Positions 36,377 through 44,131 of a stretch of DNA of 64,000 nucleotides are shown one piece after another. Each line of letters begins with the position of its first letter. The first letter of the stretch is position 1. The stretch is from Hyphomicrobiales bacterium (lineage in GTDB: Bacteria > Pseudomonadota > Alphaproteobacteria > Rhizobiales > Rhizobiaceae): positions 186,001-250,000 of the forward strand of contig UCNE01000015.1 in the NCBI GenBank assembly GCA_900473685.1, read 5' to 3'. Position numbers and translations under genes: made by a program. The notes beneath the pieces were generated by a model. The model made no database searches and was not told the DNA's origin. It saw only the letters and a list, made by a program, of their open reading frames with translations.

Positions 36377-36994
36377 TCAATTGATCGGCGAATCTTCGTC
36401 TTCGAAGTTTTCATTGGCTGCCTGGGCAGCCTTCGCCTTCTTGTCTGCTGTCAGCGCATCGCGGATCAGGTCGTCCGTGAGGATCAGCCTGCCTTCGGCG
36501 AATGCCGTAAAGGGAATGACCACCTGCGGGTCTTCGCCGGGAGCCGGCTGGTCGCGCTCGATGGTAAAGCCTTCGCCGTCGGCCGAGATGATCTTGCCGC
36601 GGAAACGCTTGCGGCTGTCGACCAGAACCGAGGTTTCGCACTTGATCAGATGGCCAGCCCAGCGGCTGAAATCTGACTTGCGCACCATCGGCCGGTCGAT
36701 GCCCGGCGACGATACTTCCAGATGATACTCCCGGTCGACTGGATCTTCCACGTCGAGAACAGGCGAGATCGCCGTCGAGATCGCCTCGCAATCTTCCACG
36801 GTCATCGTGCCGTCAAGGCGCTCGGCCATGATCTGCAGCGTCGCACCGTTCTGCGAGGATAGGCGCACGCGCACCAGTTGATATCCCATCGGAACCAGCA
36901 CCGGCTCGATGATATCGGCGATGCGGCGATCGGTGCCGGTCTCGGTGACCAGGCGCGGTTCCTGTGTGTTTTCTGCCGTTGTCGTATCGGACAA
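36377..36994 (-). CDS. rimP: Ribosome maturation factor RimP
   Basis: The 205-aa 30S assembly factor contains [23 protein letters not shown], the [23 protein letters not shown] helix, and the signature [14 protein letters not shown] followed by an SH3-like C-terminal domain. There is no ATG at the front. The TTG at 36994 has GGAGAG six bases upstream and gives an MSDTTTAEN start; another TTG five codons earlier would contain that ribosome site. It is the first gene of the operon and lies just behind a leader terminator. Confidence 0.93.
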   Translation of the reverse strand: MSDTTTAENTQEPRLVTETGTDRRIADIIEPVLVPMGYQLVRVRLSSQNGATLQIMAERLDGTMTVEDCEAISTAISPVLDVEDPVDREYHLEVSSPGIDRPMVRKSDFSRWAGHLIKCETSVLVDSRKRFRGKIISADGEGFTIERDQPAPGEDPQVVIPFTAFAEGRLILTDDLIRDALTADKKAKAAQAANENFEDEDSPIN

Positions 36995-37020
36995 ACGATG
37001 CTCTCCCAAAACATCGGTAA

Positions 37021-37053
37021 CAAAAAAGAGCGGGTCCTGACGGGCCCACTCTT
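37021..37053 (-). terminator. Leader terminator upstream of rimP
   Basis: In RNA sense AAGAGTGGGCC pairs with GGACCCGCTCTT (one bulge) and is followed by TTTTTTG. It lies between the operon promoter and the rimP start, 27 bases before the start codon, so it is an attenuator. A rimP-leader RNA of this kind has been described by bioinformatics in alphaproteobacteria. Confidence 0.75.
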
Positions 37054-37079
37054 CATCAACCGATCAAGAATTTGAGGGT

Positions 37080-37108
37080 CATATACGCTCGATTATCGGC
37101 AAATGCAA
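37080..37108 (-). promoter_or_regulatory. Promoter of rimP-nusA-infB operon
   Basis: TTGCAT (37108-37103) and TATATG (37085-37080) in minus-strand sense are exactly 17 bases apart. Transcription would start near 37072, giving a leader of about 78 bases that includes the terminator. The ffs promoter uses the same -35 hexamer. Confidence 0.75.
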
Positions 37109-37260
37109 GTTATCCCGCTCTTCGGGGCGCAAAACGCGGATGCTGACCGTGAAGTGGTGAAATCCTGCCGGTGGTTGTGCTTTTGCTTGCCCGGCCAGTC
37201 ATCTGGCTTAGATTGGGTGTCACAAAGACGATTCAAATACAGACAGGGTGGGAAAGCGCG

Positions 37261-38889
37261 TTGCCGCATCGACTATCGCCATTGGCGCCGTTCAAGCATG
37301 ATACGTTCCGGGTCATCTGGGTGGCGAGCCTCGCCTCCAATTTCGGCGGGCTTATCCAGGCCGTCGGCGCCGCCTGGATGATGACCTCCATCACAGATTC
37401 GGTAAACATGGTGGCGCTGGTGCAAGCCTCCACCTCGCTGCCAATCATGCTGTTTTCGCTCATTTCCGGCGCGCTCGCCGATAATTTCGATCGCCGCCGC
37501 ATCATGCTGGTCGGCCAGTGTTTCATGCTCTGCGTGTCGGCGCTGCTGACGCTCTGTGCCTATTTCGGCATTATCACGCCCTGGCTGCTGCTGCTGTTCA
37601 CCTTTCTGATCGGTTGCGGCACGGCACTCAACAATCCATCCTGGCAGGCCTCGGTCGGCGACATGGTGCCACGCGAGGTGCTGCCAGCGGCCGTCGCACT
37701 GAACAGCATGGGGTTCAACATCACTCGCTCGGTCGGCCCTGCCATCGGCGGCGTCATTGTCGCTGCGGCCGGGGCAGCTGCCGCCTTTGCCGCCAATACG
37801 CTCAGCTATTTCGCCATCATCTATGCACTGCTGCGCTGGCGTCGAGAGGAAACGTTGTCGACGCTGCCGCGCGAATCGATGGGCCGGGCGATTTCCGCCG
37901 GACTGCGCTATGTCGCGATGTCGCCGAATATCGGCAAGGTTCTGGTGCGCGGCTTCGTTTTCGGCCTGTCCGCCAGCGCCATTCTCGCGCTTCTGCCGCT
38001 GGTCGCCCGCGATCTGGTTGCCGGCGGGCCGCTGACCTACGGCATCATGCTCGGGGCCTTCGGCCTTGGTGCCATCGGTGGGGCTCTGCTCAGCGCCCGG
38101 CTGCGTGAGCACCTGTCGAGCGAATGGATCGTGCGCATCGCCTTTGCCGGTTTCGCCGTCAGCAGCGTGGTGACGGCGCTCAGTCCCTATGGCTGGCTCA
38201 CCAGCCTCGCACTTCTGCTTTCGGGGGCAGGCTGGGTGCTGGCACTGTCGCTGTTCAACACAACCGTGCAGCTTTCGACGCCGCGCTGGGTGGTTGGCCG
38301 CGCGCTGTCGCTCTACCAGACCACGACCTTCGGCGGCATCGCTTCGGGGAGCTGGCTGTGGGGGCAGTTGGCCGAGGGCCATGGCCCGGCAAACGCCCTG
38401 ATCATTTCGGCCTGTCTGATGATCGTTGGCGCTGCCATCGGTTTGCGCCTGCCGCTGCCGGAATTCCAGTCGCTCAATCTCGATCCGCTCAACCGGTTTT
38501 CCGAGCCGCTGCTGAAGCTCGATCTGAAGCCGCGCAGCGGCCCGATCGTGGTGATGATCGATTACGAGATCGCTGATGAGGACGTTCCACAATTCCTCAC
38601 CGCGATGGCCGAACGGCGGCGTATCCGGATCAGGGACGGTGCAGGCCAGTGGGGGTTGATGCGCGATCTGGAAAACCCGACCACCTGGACAGAGACCTAT
38701 CATGTGCCGACCTGGGTGGAGTATGTCCGCCACAACCAGCGCCGCACACAGGCCGACGCAGAGATCGGCGACAGGCTGACAGCGCTGCATCGCGGCGCTG
38801 CCGCCCCCCGCGTCCACCGGATGATCGAGCGCCAGACCATCCTCCCTTACGAGTACGAGCGCTACAAGCAGCAGATGGACATGCACTGA
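37261..38889 (+). CDS. MFS exporter of EntS/transmembrane secretion effector type
   Basis: The 542-aa protein has 10-12 helices and the PF05977-type layout: LAPFKHDTFRVIWVASLASNFGG at the start, LADNFDRRRIMLVGQ as loop 2-3, and NPSWQASVGDMVPREVLPAAVALNS. A soluble C-terminal part of about 140 residues follows, with DYEIADEDVPQFLTAM and WVEYVRHNQRRT, typical of the longer members. No ATG fits; the TTG at 37261 follows GGTGGGA and gives the family start, while the frame remains open 30 codons upstream. The substrate is unknown. Confidence 0.85.
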   Translation: MPHRLSPLAPFKHDTFRVIWVASLASNFGGLIQAVGAAWMMTSITDSVNMVALVQASTSLPIMLFSLISGALADNFDRRRIMLVGQCFMLCVSALLTLCAYFGIITPWLLLLFTFLIGCGTALNNPSWQASVGDMVPREVLPAAVALNSMGFNITRSVGPAIGGVIVAAAGAAAAFAANTLSYFAIIYALLRWRREETLSTLPRESMGRAISAGLRYVAMSPNIGKVLVRGFVFGLSASAILALLPLVARDLVAGGPLTYGIMLGAFGLGAIGGALLSARLREHLSSEWIVRIAFAGFAVSSVVTALSPYGWLTSLALLLSGAGWVLALSLFNTTVQLSTPRWVVGRALSLYQTTTFGGIASGSWLWGQLAEGHGPANALIISACLMIVGAAIGLRLPLPEFQSLNLDPLNRFSEPLLKLDLKPRSGPIVVMIDYEIADEDVPQFLTAMAERRRIRIRDGAGQWGLMRDLENPTTWTETYHVPTWVEYVRHNQRRTQADAEIGDRLTALHRGAAAPRVHRMIERQTILPYEYERYKQQMDMH

Positions 38890-39040
38890 TAAGGCATGAG
38901 GTTGCGCAGCACGTGTCATCTCGCCACAGGCCGGTTTTGCATCCGCAACACCGGCCTTCCTGTTCCCGGTTGCGCCGCTATTTTCAAAAAAAGTTCCGGG
39001 GATGACGTCGTCCGCCGGTTTAAAAATATTCATCCATATG

Positions 39041-39070
39041 GTTGACTATTGTGTGTGTTATATATTCAAC
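39041..39070 (+). promoter_or_regulatory. Candidate ArsR operator
   Basis: GTTGA (39041-39045) and TCAAC (39066-39070) form an inverted repeat, each followed by CTATT or ACTATT, in an AT-rich stretch directly before the regulator gene. This matches the usual self-regulated ArsR arrangement. Confidence 0.5.
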
Positions 39071-39085
39071 TATTAAGGTGAATAA

Positions 39086-39427
39086 ATGGACGAAGATGAT
39101 CTGTCACGAGTTCTCAAGGCCGCGGGCGATACGACCCGGCGACGCATCCTGACGCTGCTTGTTCAGGAGGGTGCATTGAGAGTGACGGCGCTTGCTGCCC
39201 ATTTCGACATGTCGCTGAATTCCGTCTCCAAACACATCAAGGTGCTGGAGGAGGCAGGGCTTGTCACCCGCCGGACCTTGGGCCGCGAGCATTTTATCGC
39301 AGCCGAGCTCGATCCGCTGAAACTGACCGAGAACTGGTTCGCGCAATTGAAATCGATCTGGGAACTGCGCCTTGCGGCGCTGGAAAACTTACTCGTTTCA
39401 AAGGACGAAGACGATGAAAGAGCTTGA
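39086..39427 (+). CDS. ArsR family transcriptional regulator
   Basis: The 113-aa winged-helix protein has LKAAGDTTRRRILTLLVQEG, the recognition helix region MSLNSVSKHIKVLEEAGLVTRR, and a C-terminal helix. It has no CxC metal site, so it is the metal-independent type often paired with SRPBCC proteins. AAGGTG precedes the ATG. Its last 14 bases overlap the SRPBCC gene, so both are translated from one mRNA. Confidence 0.92.
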   Translation: MDEDDLSRVLKAAGDTTRRRILTLLVQEGALRVTALAAHFDMSLNSVSKHIKVLEEAGLVTRRTLGREHFIAAELDPLKLTENWFAQLKSIWELRLAALENLLVSKDEDDERA

Positions 39428-39848
39428 ACTGACAGTGAGCCGCACAATCGCGGCATCGCGCGAAAAAGTGTTCAACGCCTGGCTTTCACCGGTGATGCTG
39501 GCAAAATTCATGGCACCGCCCTTCGGAAGTTCGCAGCCGAGCAAAGTCAAGAATGACCCGGTGAAGGGCGGACGGTTTTCCATCGTCATGGTGACGCCCG
39601 AAAAGGAAATTCCACATGCGGGCACCTATCTGGAGATAGATCCGCATTCGCGCCTGTCCTTTACCTGGGAATCGCCCTACTCGCTCGACGACAGCGTCGT
39701 CACCATCGATCTGGCCAAGGTCGATGCCGATACCACGGAAATCACCTTGAAGCAGGTGAAGTTCAAATCCGAGGAGGCACGCCAAGGCCATGAAGCGGGT
39801 TGGACCTCGATCCTGGACTTGCTGGAAACGAGCCTTGCCACTGCCTGA
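39414..39848 (+). CDS. SRPBCC (AHSA1-like) domain protein
   Basis: The 144-aa protein has the START/AHSA1 fold: SRTIAASREKVFNAWLSPVMLAKFM at the front, GGRFSIVMVTPEKEIPHAGTYLEI, then LSFTWESP, and a C-terminal helix with EEARQGHEAGWTSILDLLE. These proteins bind hydrophobic ligands or act as Hsp90-like co-chaperones; the ligand is unknown. AAGGA within the end of the ArsR gene is its ribosome site. An ATG 14 codons earlier is not supported. Confidence 0.9.
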   Translation: MKELELTVSRTIAASREKVFNAWLSPVMLAKFMAPPFGSSQPSKVKNDPVKGGRFSIVMVTPEKEIPHAGTYLEIDPHSRLSFTWESPYSLDDSVVTIDLAKVDADTTEITLKQVKFKSEEARQGHEAGWTSILDLLETSLATA

Positions 39849-39887
39849 TGGCCCGATCGGGCGGGATCGAATGCGGTTTCGTCCGGT

Positions 39888-41186
39888 CTAAAATTTTCCC
39901 AACAGGTTTTTCTGCGGAAAACAGGTCGGCTCGATACCGTTCTTTGCCTGCCAGACGCCGATCGAGCGCCGGGTTTTGTAGCCGGCGAGGCCGTCCGCCT
40001 TGCCGATATCGTAGCCCTGTCCTTCCAGCCCCTTCTGCATCTTCAGGACATCCGAGCGCAGCATCTTGCCGACATCGCCGAACTCGCGCTTGAACGCGCC
40101 GCCACCCGAGGCGATCCGGTCGGCAAGGTTGCCGATGAATAGGGCGTAGAGGTCGGAGTTGTTGTACTCCTTGATGACGTAGAAATTCGGCGTGACGATG
40201 AATTCCGGTCCATGGCGCCCGGCAGGGACCAGCATCATGCCTTCGGCCTTGGCTTCACTGGCCGGAAATGCCTTTCCGGATGCGCGCTCGATGCCATCGG
40301 ATGCCCACTGCGAAATCGGCTTGGCCAAATCCGGACCTTCCTGCGCGCAAGTGACATTGGCCGGTATATAAACCTCGAAACCCCAGTCGCGGCCACGCTG
40401 CCAGCCCTTTTTCGACAGATAGTTGGCGATCGAGGCAAGTGTATCCGGCGTCGATTTCCAGATGTCACGCCGCCCGTCACCATCGAAATCGACGGCATAC
40501 TTGAGGAAGCTGGTCGGCAGGAATTGCGGCTGGCCCATGGCGCCTGCCCAGGAGCCGCGCATGTCGGCTTCTTTCACATCGCCGCTGTCAAGAATATGCA
40601 GGGCAGCGATCAGTTCGCGCTTGAACAGATCGCCACGCGTCGACATGAACGCCTTGGTGGCGAGCACATCCATAATCGGATGCGGGATTTTCGCCCGGCC
40701 GAAGCCGGATTCGCGGCCCCAGATGGCAACGACGACCGCACCCGGAACGCCGTATGTCTTCTCGATCCGCCGCAGCGTCGCGGCGTTTTCCTTGGCGAGG
40801 CTGCGGCCGGTCGCAGCAAGCCCCTGTAGTCTCTGTTCGGAGAAATAGGCGCCGGGCGAAGAAAACTCCGCCTGGCTCTGCTTCTGTTCACCGGGCGGCT
40901 TGCTGCCCGGGGGCACCAGATCCGGCAGGTCCCAGTTAAGCTTCACATCGGCAAAGGCGGCCTTGAAAGCCGCGGCGGTGATGCCCGATTTCTGCGCTTG
41001 CGGCCACAGGTCCGTCTGCAGCCATTGGCGGAATTGGGATTCGGTTTCCGCTTTGGAGGCGGCGAGGGCGGGGATCGGGGAGACTGCGAGGAGGGTAGCT
41101 GCGATCAGCGGCAGAATGCGCGGGGACTTACCGTGTTTCAGCGGGCTTTCTTTGGCTTCGAACGGGGCGTCTCTAAACTCCGTCAT
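39888..41186 (-). CDS. Lytic murein transglycosylase (MltB type)
   Basis: The 432-aa periplasmic enzyme cleaves peptidoglycan glycan strands. A hydrophobic signal segment (ILPLIAATLLAVSPIPALA) is preceded by about 26 residues. The SLT_2 domain has the catalytic Glu in AIWGRESGFGRAK, then SWAGAMGQPQFLPTSFLKYAVDFDGDGRRDIW. A peptidoglycan-binding domain follows at the C-terminus (KMQKGLEGQGYDIGKADG). The ATG at 41186 lies in the end of a palindromic repeat that also supplies GAGGGCGAGG. The frame stays open to an ATG at 41396 that overlaps the recR stop. Confidence 0.9.
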   Translation of the reverse strand: MTEFRDAPFEAKESPLKHGKSPRILPLIAATLLAVSPIPALAASKAETESQFRQWLQTDLWPQAQKSGITAAAFKAAFADVKLNWDLPDLVPPGSKPPGEQKQSQAEFSSPGAYFSEQRLQGLAATGRSLAKENAATLRRIEKTYGVPGAVVVAIWGRESGFGRAKIPHPIMDVLATKAFMSTRGDLFKRELIAALHILDSGDVKEADMRGSWAGAMGQPQFLPTSFLKYAVDFDGDGRRDIWKSTPDTLASIANYLSKKGWQRGRDWGFEVYIPANVTCAQEGPDLAKPISQWASDGIERASGKAFPASEAKAEGMMLVPAGRHGPEFIVTPNFYVIKEYNNSDLYALFIGNLADRIASGGGAFKREFGDVGKMLRSDVLKMQKGLEGQGYDIGKADGLAGYKTRRSIGVWQAKNGIEPTCFPQKNLLGKF

Positions 41187-41298
41187 CCTCGCCCTCGTGG
41201 CGGGGATCCAGTTGCGCCATGTCCATGGCGCAGAAGACTCTTTCACGCGACGGACGTCGCGTGGCTGGATTCCTGTGACAAGCACAGGAATGACGGAG
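41178..41298. repeat. 121-bp palindromic intergenic repeat
   Basis: Perfect nine-base inverted ends (CTCCGTCAT and ATGACGGAG) enclose nested palindromes, including GCGCCATG/CATGGCGC and CTGTGACAAGCACAG-like arms. Read from the minus strand it encodes the VIPVLVTGIQ peptide that commonly appears in misannotated rhizobial proteins, so it is a dispersed family. It overlaps the start of the transglycosylase gene. Confidence 0.8.
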
Positions 41299-41392
41299 GA
41301 CATAACGGCGATCCCTCTCTTGAATGCAGAGTTTGCCGTAGTGTCGGTCTCCGCGGGCGAACCGAGGCCGTTTTTCACCAGCGTCATCTTCC

Positions 41393-41998
41393 TCAAATCG
41401 CCGTCCTCGCCCTCAATGCCGCCGTCAGCGTGCCTTCGTCCAGATAGTCCAGCTCGCCACCGACCGGCACGCCATGGGCAAGCCGGGTGATCTTGACGCC
41501 GAGGCCGTCGAGCTGGTCGGTAATGTAATGGGCCGTCGTCTGGCCTTCGACGGTGGCGTTGACGGCAATGATCAGTTCGCGCACACCGCCCTTGGCCACT
41601 CGCTCGACCAGGCCCTTGATGTTCAGGTCATCCGGCCCGACGCCGTCGAGCGGTGACAGCGTACCGCCAAGCACATGATAGGCCGTGTTCATCGCGCTGG
41701 CCCGTTCCAGCGCCCACAAATCCGAAACGTCTTCGACGACGATGATCACCGAGTTGTCGCGGCGGTCGTCGGAACAGACGCTGCAGGGATCGATCGTATC
41801 GACATTGCCGCAGCACGAGCAGATGCGCACCTTGCGATGTGCTTCGCCCATGGCATCGGCCAGAGGGCCGAGCAGCTGGTCCTTCTTCTTGACCAGGTGA
41901 AGGGCGGCGCGCCGGGCCGAACGTGGCCCGAGCCCCGGCACCTTTGCCAGCAGCTGGATGAGTTTTTCAATTTCGGGACCGGTGACTCGCTTTGCCAT
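41393..41998 (-). CDS. recR: Recombination protein RecR
   Basis: The 201-aa protein forms with RecO and RecF the complex that loads RecA at gaps. It has the helix-hairpin-helix [20 protein letters not shown], the zinc finger [16 protein letters not shown], and a TOPRIM domain ([16 protein letters not shown], then [14 protein letters not shown]). The start at 41998 gives the usual length; its ribosome site is weak. In many bacteria it follows dnaX-ybaB directly; here two plus-strand genes lie between. Confidence 0.96.
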   Translation of the reverse strand: MAKRVTGPEIEKLIQLLAKVPGLGPRSARRAALHLVKKKDQLLGPLADAMGEAHRKVRICSCCGNVDTIDPCSVCSDDRRDNSVIIVVEDVSDLWALERASAMNTAYHVLGGTLSPLDGVGPDDLNIKGLVERVAKGGVRELIIAVNATVEGQTTAHYITDQLDGLGVKITRLAHGVPVGGELDYLDEGTLTAALRARTAI

Positions 41999-42056
41999 GC
42001 GGGGTTTCTACTCCATATCTTCCCGGAACGGAATCGCTGAAAAGAAAGTGCCGTCC

Positions 42057-42668
42057 ATGAAAATCCTCGCCGTCTGCACCGGCAATGCCGAAATCCTGCC
42101 CGGAAAGTCCTACAGGACCGGCATCTTCAAACATCCTGTCGAAGCCGCAGTAATGATCGACCGGGAAGGGCTGATCGGTGACAAGATCTGCAACCGCAAG
42201 CATCATGGCGGTGTCGACCAGGCCGTCTATGCGCTGGGCTCCGTCGATCTCGACTGGTGGTCGAAGGAACTTGAGCGGGAACTGGAACCGGGCATTTTCG
42301 GCGAAAATCTGGTGATTGAGGGCGCCGATAGCCGCAAGATTTCCGTCGGCGACCGGTTTGTCACCGATACCGTCGAGCTTGAGGTCACATCCGCCCGCAT
42401 CCCCTGCGCAACATTGGCGGTCCGCATGGACGATCCCTTTTTTGCAAAACGCTTCGCCAAGGCCGGGCGGCCGGGTTTCTATTGCCGCGTGCTCAAGGAT
42501 GGTGTCGTTCAGGCAGGTGACGCCGTCACCTATCAGGCCTATTCCGGTATGCCGGTGCTGATGCCGGAGCTGCTGCAGACATACGGCAAGAACCTCTCTG
42601 ATGAAGACCGCGCCCGTTATGTCGCGGCGCCGATCCATCATAAGCTGCGAGCCAAGCTCAGCGGCTGA
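42057..42668 (+). CDS. MOSC domain protein
   Basis: The 203-aa protein shows the MOSC pattern: GLIGDKICNRKHHGGVDQAVYAL near residue 45, then GIFGENLVIEGA, a conserved RIPCATLAVRM with the single reactive Cys, and GRPGFYCRVLKDGVVQAGD. MOSC proteins handle sulfur on the molybdenum cofactor; the stand-alone YiiM-like ones reduce N-hydroxylated compounds. It is divergent from recR. The start at 42057 has no strong Shine-Dalgarno but fits homologous lengths. Confidence 0.9.
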   Translation: MKILAVCTGNAEILPGKSYRTGIFKHPVEAAVMIDREGLIGDKICNRKHHGGVDQAVYALGSVDLDWWSKELERELEPGIFGENLVIEGADSRKISVGDRFVTDTVELEVTSARIPCATLAVRMDDPFFAKRFAKAGRPGFYCRVLKDGVVQAGDAVTYQAYSGMPVLMPELLQTYGKNLSDEDRARYVAAPIHHKLRAKLSG

Positions 42669-42881
42669 ACTATCTGGTTTGGCGGCTCGTGACCTTAACC
42701 ATCTGCTTAAGTTCCGCTTTCTTTCAACGGGGTCTCCACCTATGAGAAAGCCTGTTGCACAGGGGCATTCTGGCCCGATGCGATAAAGCGATGCCTATGC
42801 AGACACGGAAAGACCGCAGCGAATCTGGTCGTGACCAGAGCGCCGGATTGGTGTGTCTATGGGCGGGTAGGGGTTGGGCGG

Positions 42882-43754
42882 ATGAACTGGTTCACTGGAA
42901 TTGCTGGTAACACCGGGCGAACAGGCGCGATCATTGCCGCCGCCTTCTTGACGGCGGCCATCCAGGCCCGGGGCGCTGAAGCCGGAGAGTGCAGCCCGGC
43001 GCGACAGTCGGGCGGTTCCGAAGTGTCCCGCCTGCAGCGCCAGATCGCCGCGAACCGGGCTCTTCTGGTGAAGTATAGCTGTGCTGCGCAGGCAACCTTT
43101 GCCTGCCGCGAAATTGCCGGCCGCATTGCGCAGACCAGCGTCCAGTTGGCGCGCTTGCCGGGTGCTTCGCAGCCAGCTTGTGCGAAACCCGCCGTCTTGG
43201 CGCGGCTACCGGCCCGCCGTACCCAGCCGGTGGCTACTCGCAAAGCCGCAGCCGGGTATGCTCTTGGCGCCAAGATCGAAACACGATGTGTCCGGCTCTC
43301 TGACGGCTATTCCTTTCCGACACCGAATTCCGGCTACAACACCGCCAATGACATGGAAGCGATCGCGGCGCAGTGCAAATTCATCTGCGATGATCCGGCC
43401 ATGGATGTCTATCGCATGACGGGTACCGACCGGAACACGGACGCAATGATTTCGGTAACGACGGGGACGGCTTACATGGAGCTGCCGAATGCCGGTGCAT
43501 ATCGCACGGCATCACCGCTCAAGACCTGCGATATGAACCGCTTCTACAAGACGGTGCTGGCAAAGACACCGGCCACTGGCGCCGGCGGCCCGGAAGAGGT
43601 GGATTTGAGTTCCGGGACGCTGCAATCGGCAGAAGATGCCGTCATGGATGTGGCGCTGCTGGGCGATACCAGCCTTCGCGGCACGACGAGCTTCGTCCCC
43701 ACGCCGCCGCGCAGGATCCGCGTTGTCGGCGCAGCTTTTCTGCCTGAGGAATGA
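42882..43754 (+). CDS. DUF2865 domain protein
   Basis: The 290-aa protein has an N-terminal hydrophobic segment (AIIAAAFLTAAIQARGAEA), probably a signal peptide. Residues 30-75 contain SEVSRLQRQIAANRALLVKY, a short coiled coil. The conserved DUF2865 part follows: TRCVRLSDGYSFPTPNSGY, then AAQCKFICDDPAMDVYRMTG. Several cysteines suggest disulfides in the periplasm. Function unknown; the family is common in Rhizobiales. The ATG at 42882 follows GGGCGG closely. It is convergent with ybaB. Confidence 0.82.
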   Translation: MNWFTGIAGNTGRTGAIIAAAFLTAAIQARGAEAGECSPARQSGGSEVSRLQRQIAANRALLVKYSCAAQATFACREIAGRIAQTSVQLARLPGASQPACAKPAVLARLPARRTQPVATRKAAAGYALGAKIETRCVRLSDGYSFPTPNSGYNTANDMEAIAAQCKFICDDPAMDVYRMTGTDRNTDAMISVTTGTAYMELPNAGAYRTASPLKTCDMNRFYKTVLAKTPATGAGGPEEVDLSSGTLQSAEDAVMDVALLGDTSLRGTTSFVPTPPRRIRVVGAAFLPEE

Positions 43755-43769
43755 GGCGGTGCTGACCGC

Positions 43770-44093
43770 CTAGAAAGGCAGTTTCATGCCGGGCGGGATC
43801 GGCAGGCCGGCGGTCAGTGCCTTGGTCTTTTCAGCGGTGATGGCCTCGGCCTTGTCCTTGCCGTCTTTGTGGGCGGCAACGATCAGGTCTTCGAGGATTT
43901 CGACATCGTCTTCCTTGAACAGCGACGGATCGATCTTCAGGCTCTTGAGGTTGCCCTTGCCGTCCATGCGAACGGTGACGAGGCCGCCGCCGGAGGAGCC
44001 GTCGACTTCGAGTGCAGAAATTTCTTCCTGCATCTTTTCCATCTTGGCCTGCATTTCCTTGACCTTGCCCATCATGCCCATGATGTCGCGCAT
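43770..44093 (-). CDS. YbaB/EbfC family nucleoid-associated protein
   Basis: The 107-aa DNA-binding protein starts [22 protein letters not shown], the usual YbaB opening, and continues with [24 protein letters not shown] and [17 protein letters not shown]. It forms dimers that bind DNA. AGGA lies seven bases before the ATG at 44093; another ATG six bases upstream is possible. It follows dnaX on the same strand with a 38-base gap, the conserved order. Confidence 0.93.
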   Translation of the reverse strand: MRDIMGMMGKVKEMQAKMEKMQEEISALEVDGSSGGGLVTVRMDGKGNLKSLKIDPSLFKEDDVEILEDLIVAAHKDGKDKAEAITAEKTKALTAGLPIPPGMKLPF

Positions 44094-44131
44094 CGTCATG
44101 TCCTCTTCCAAATGTCTCGATAAATCTTAAA

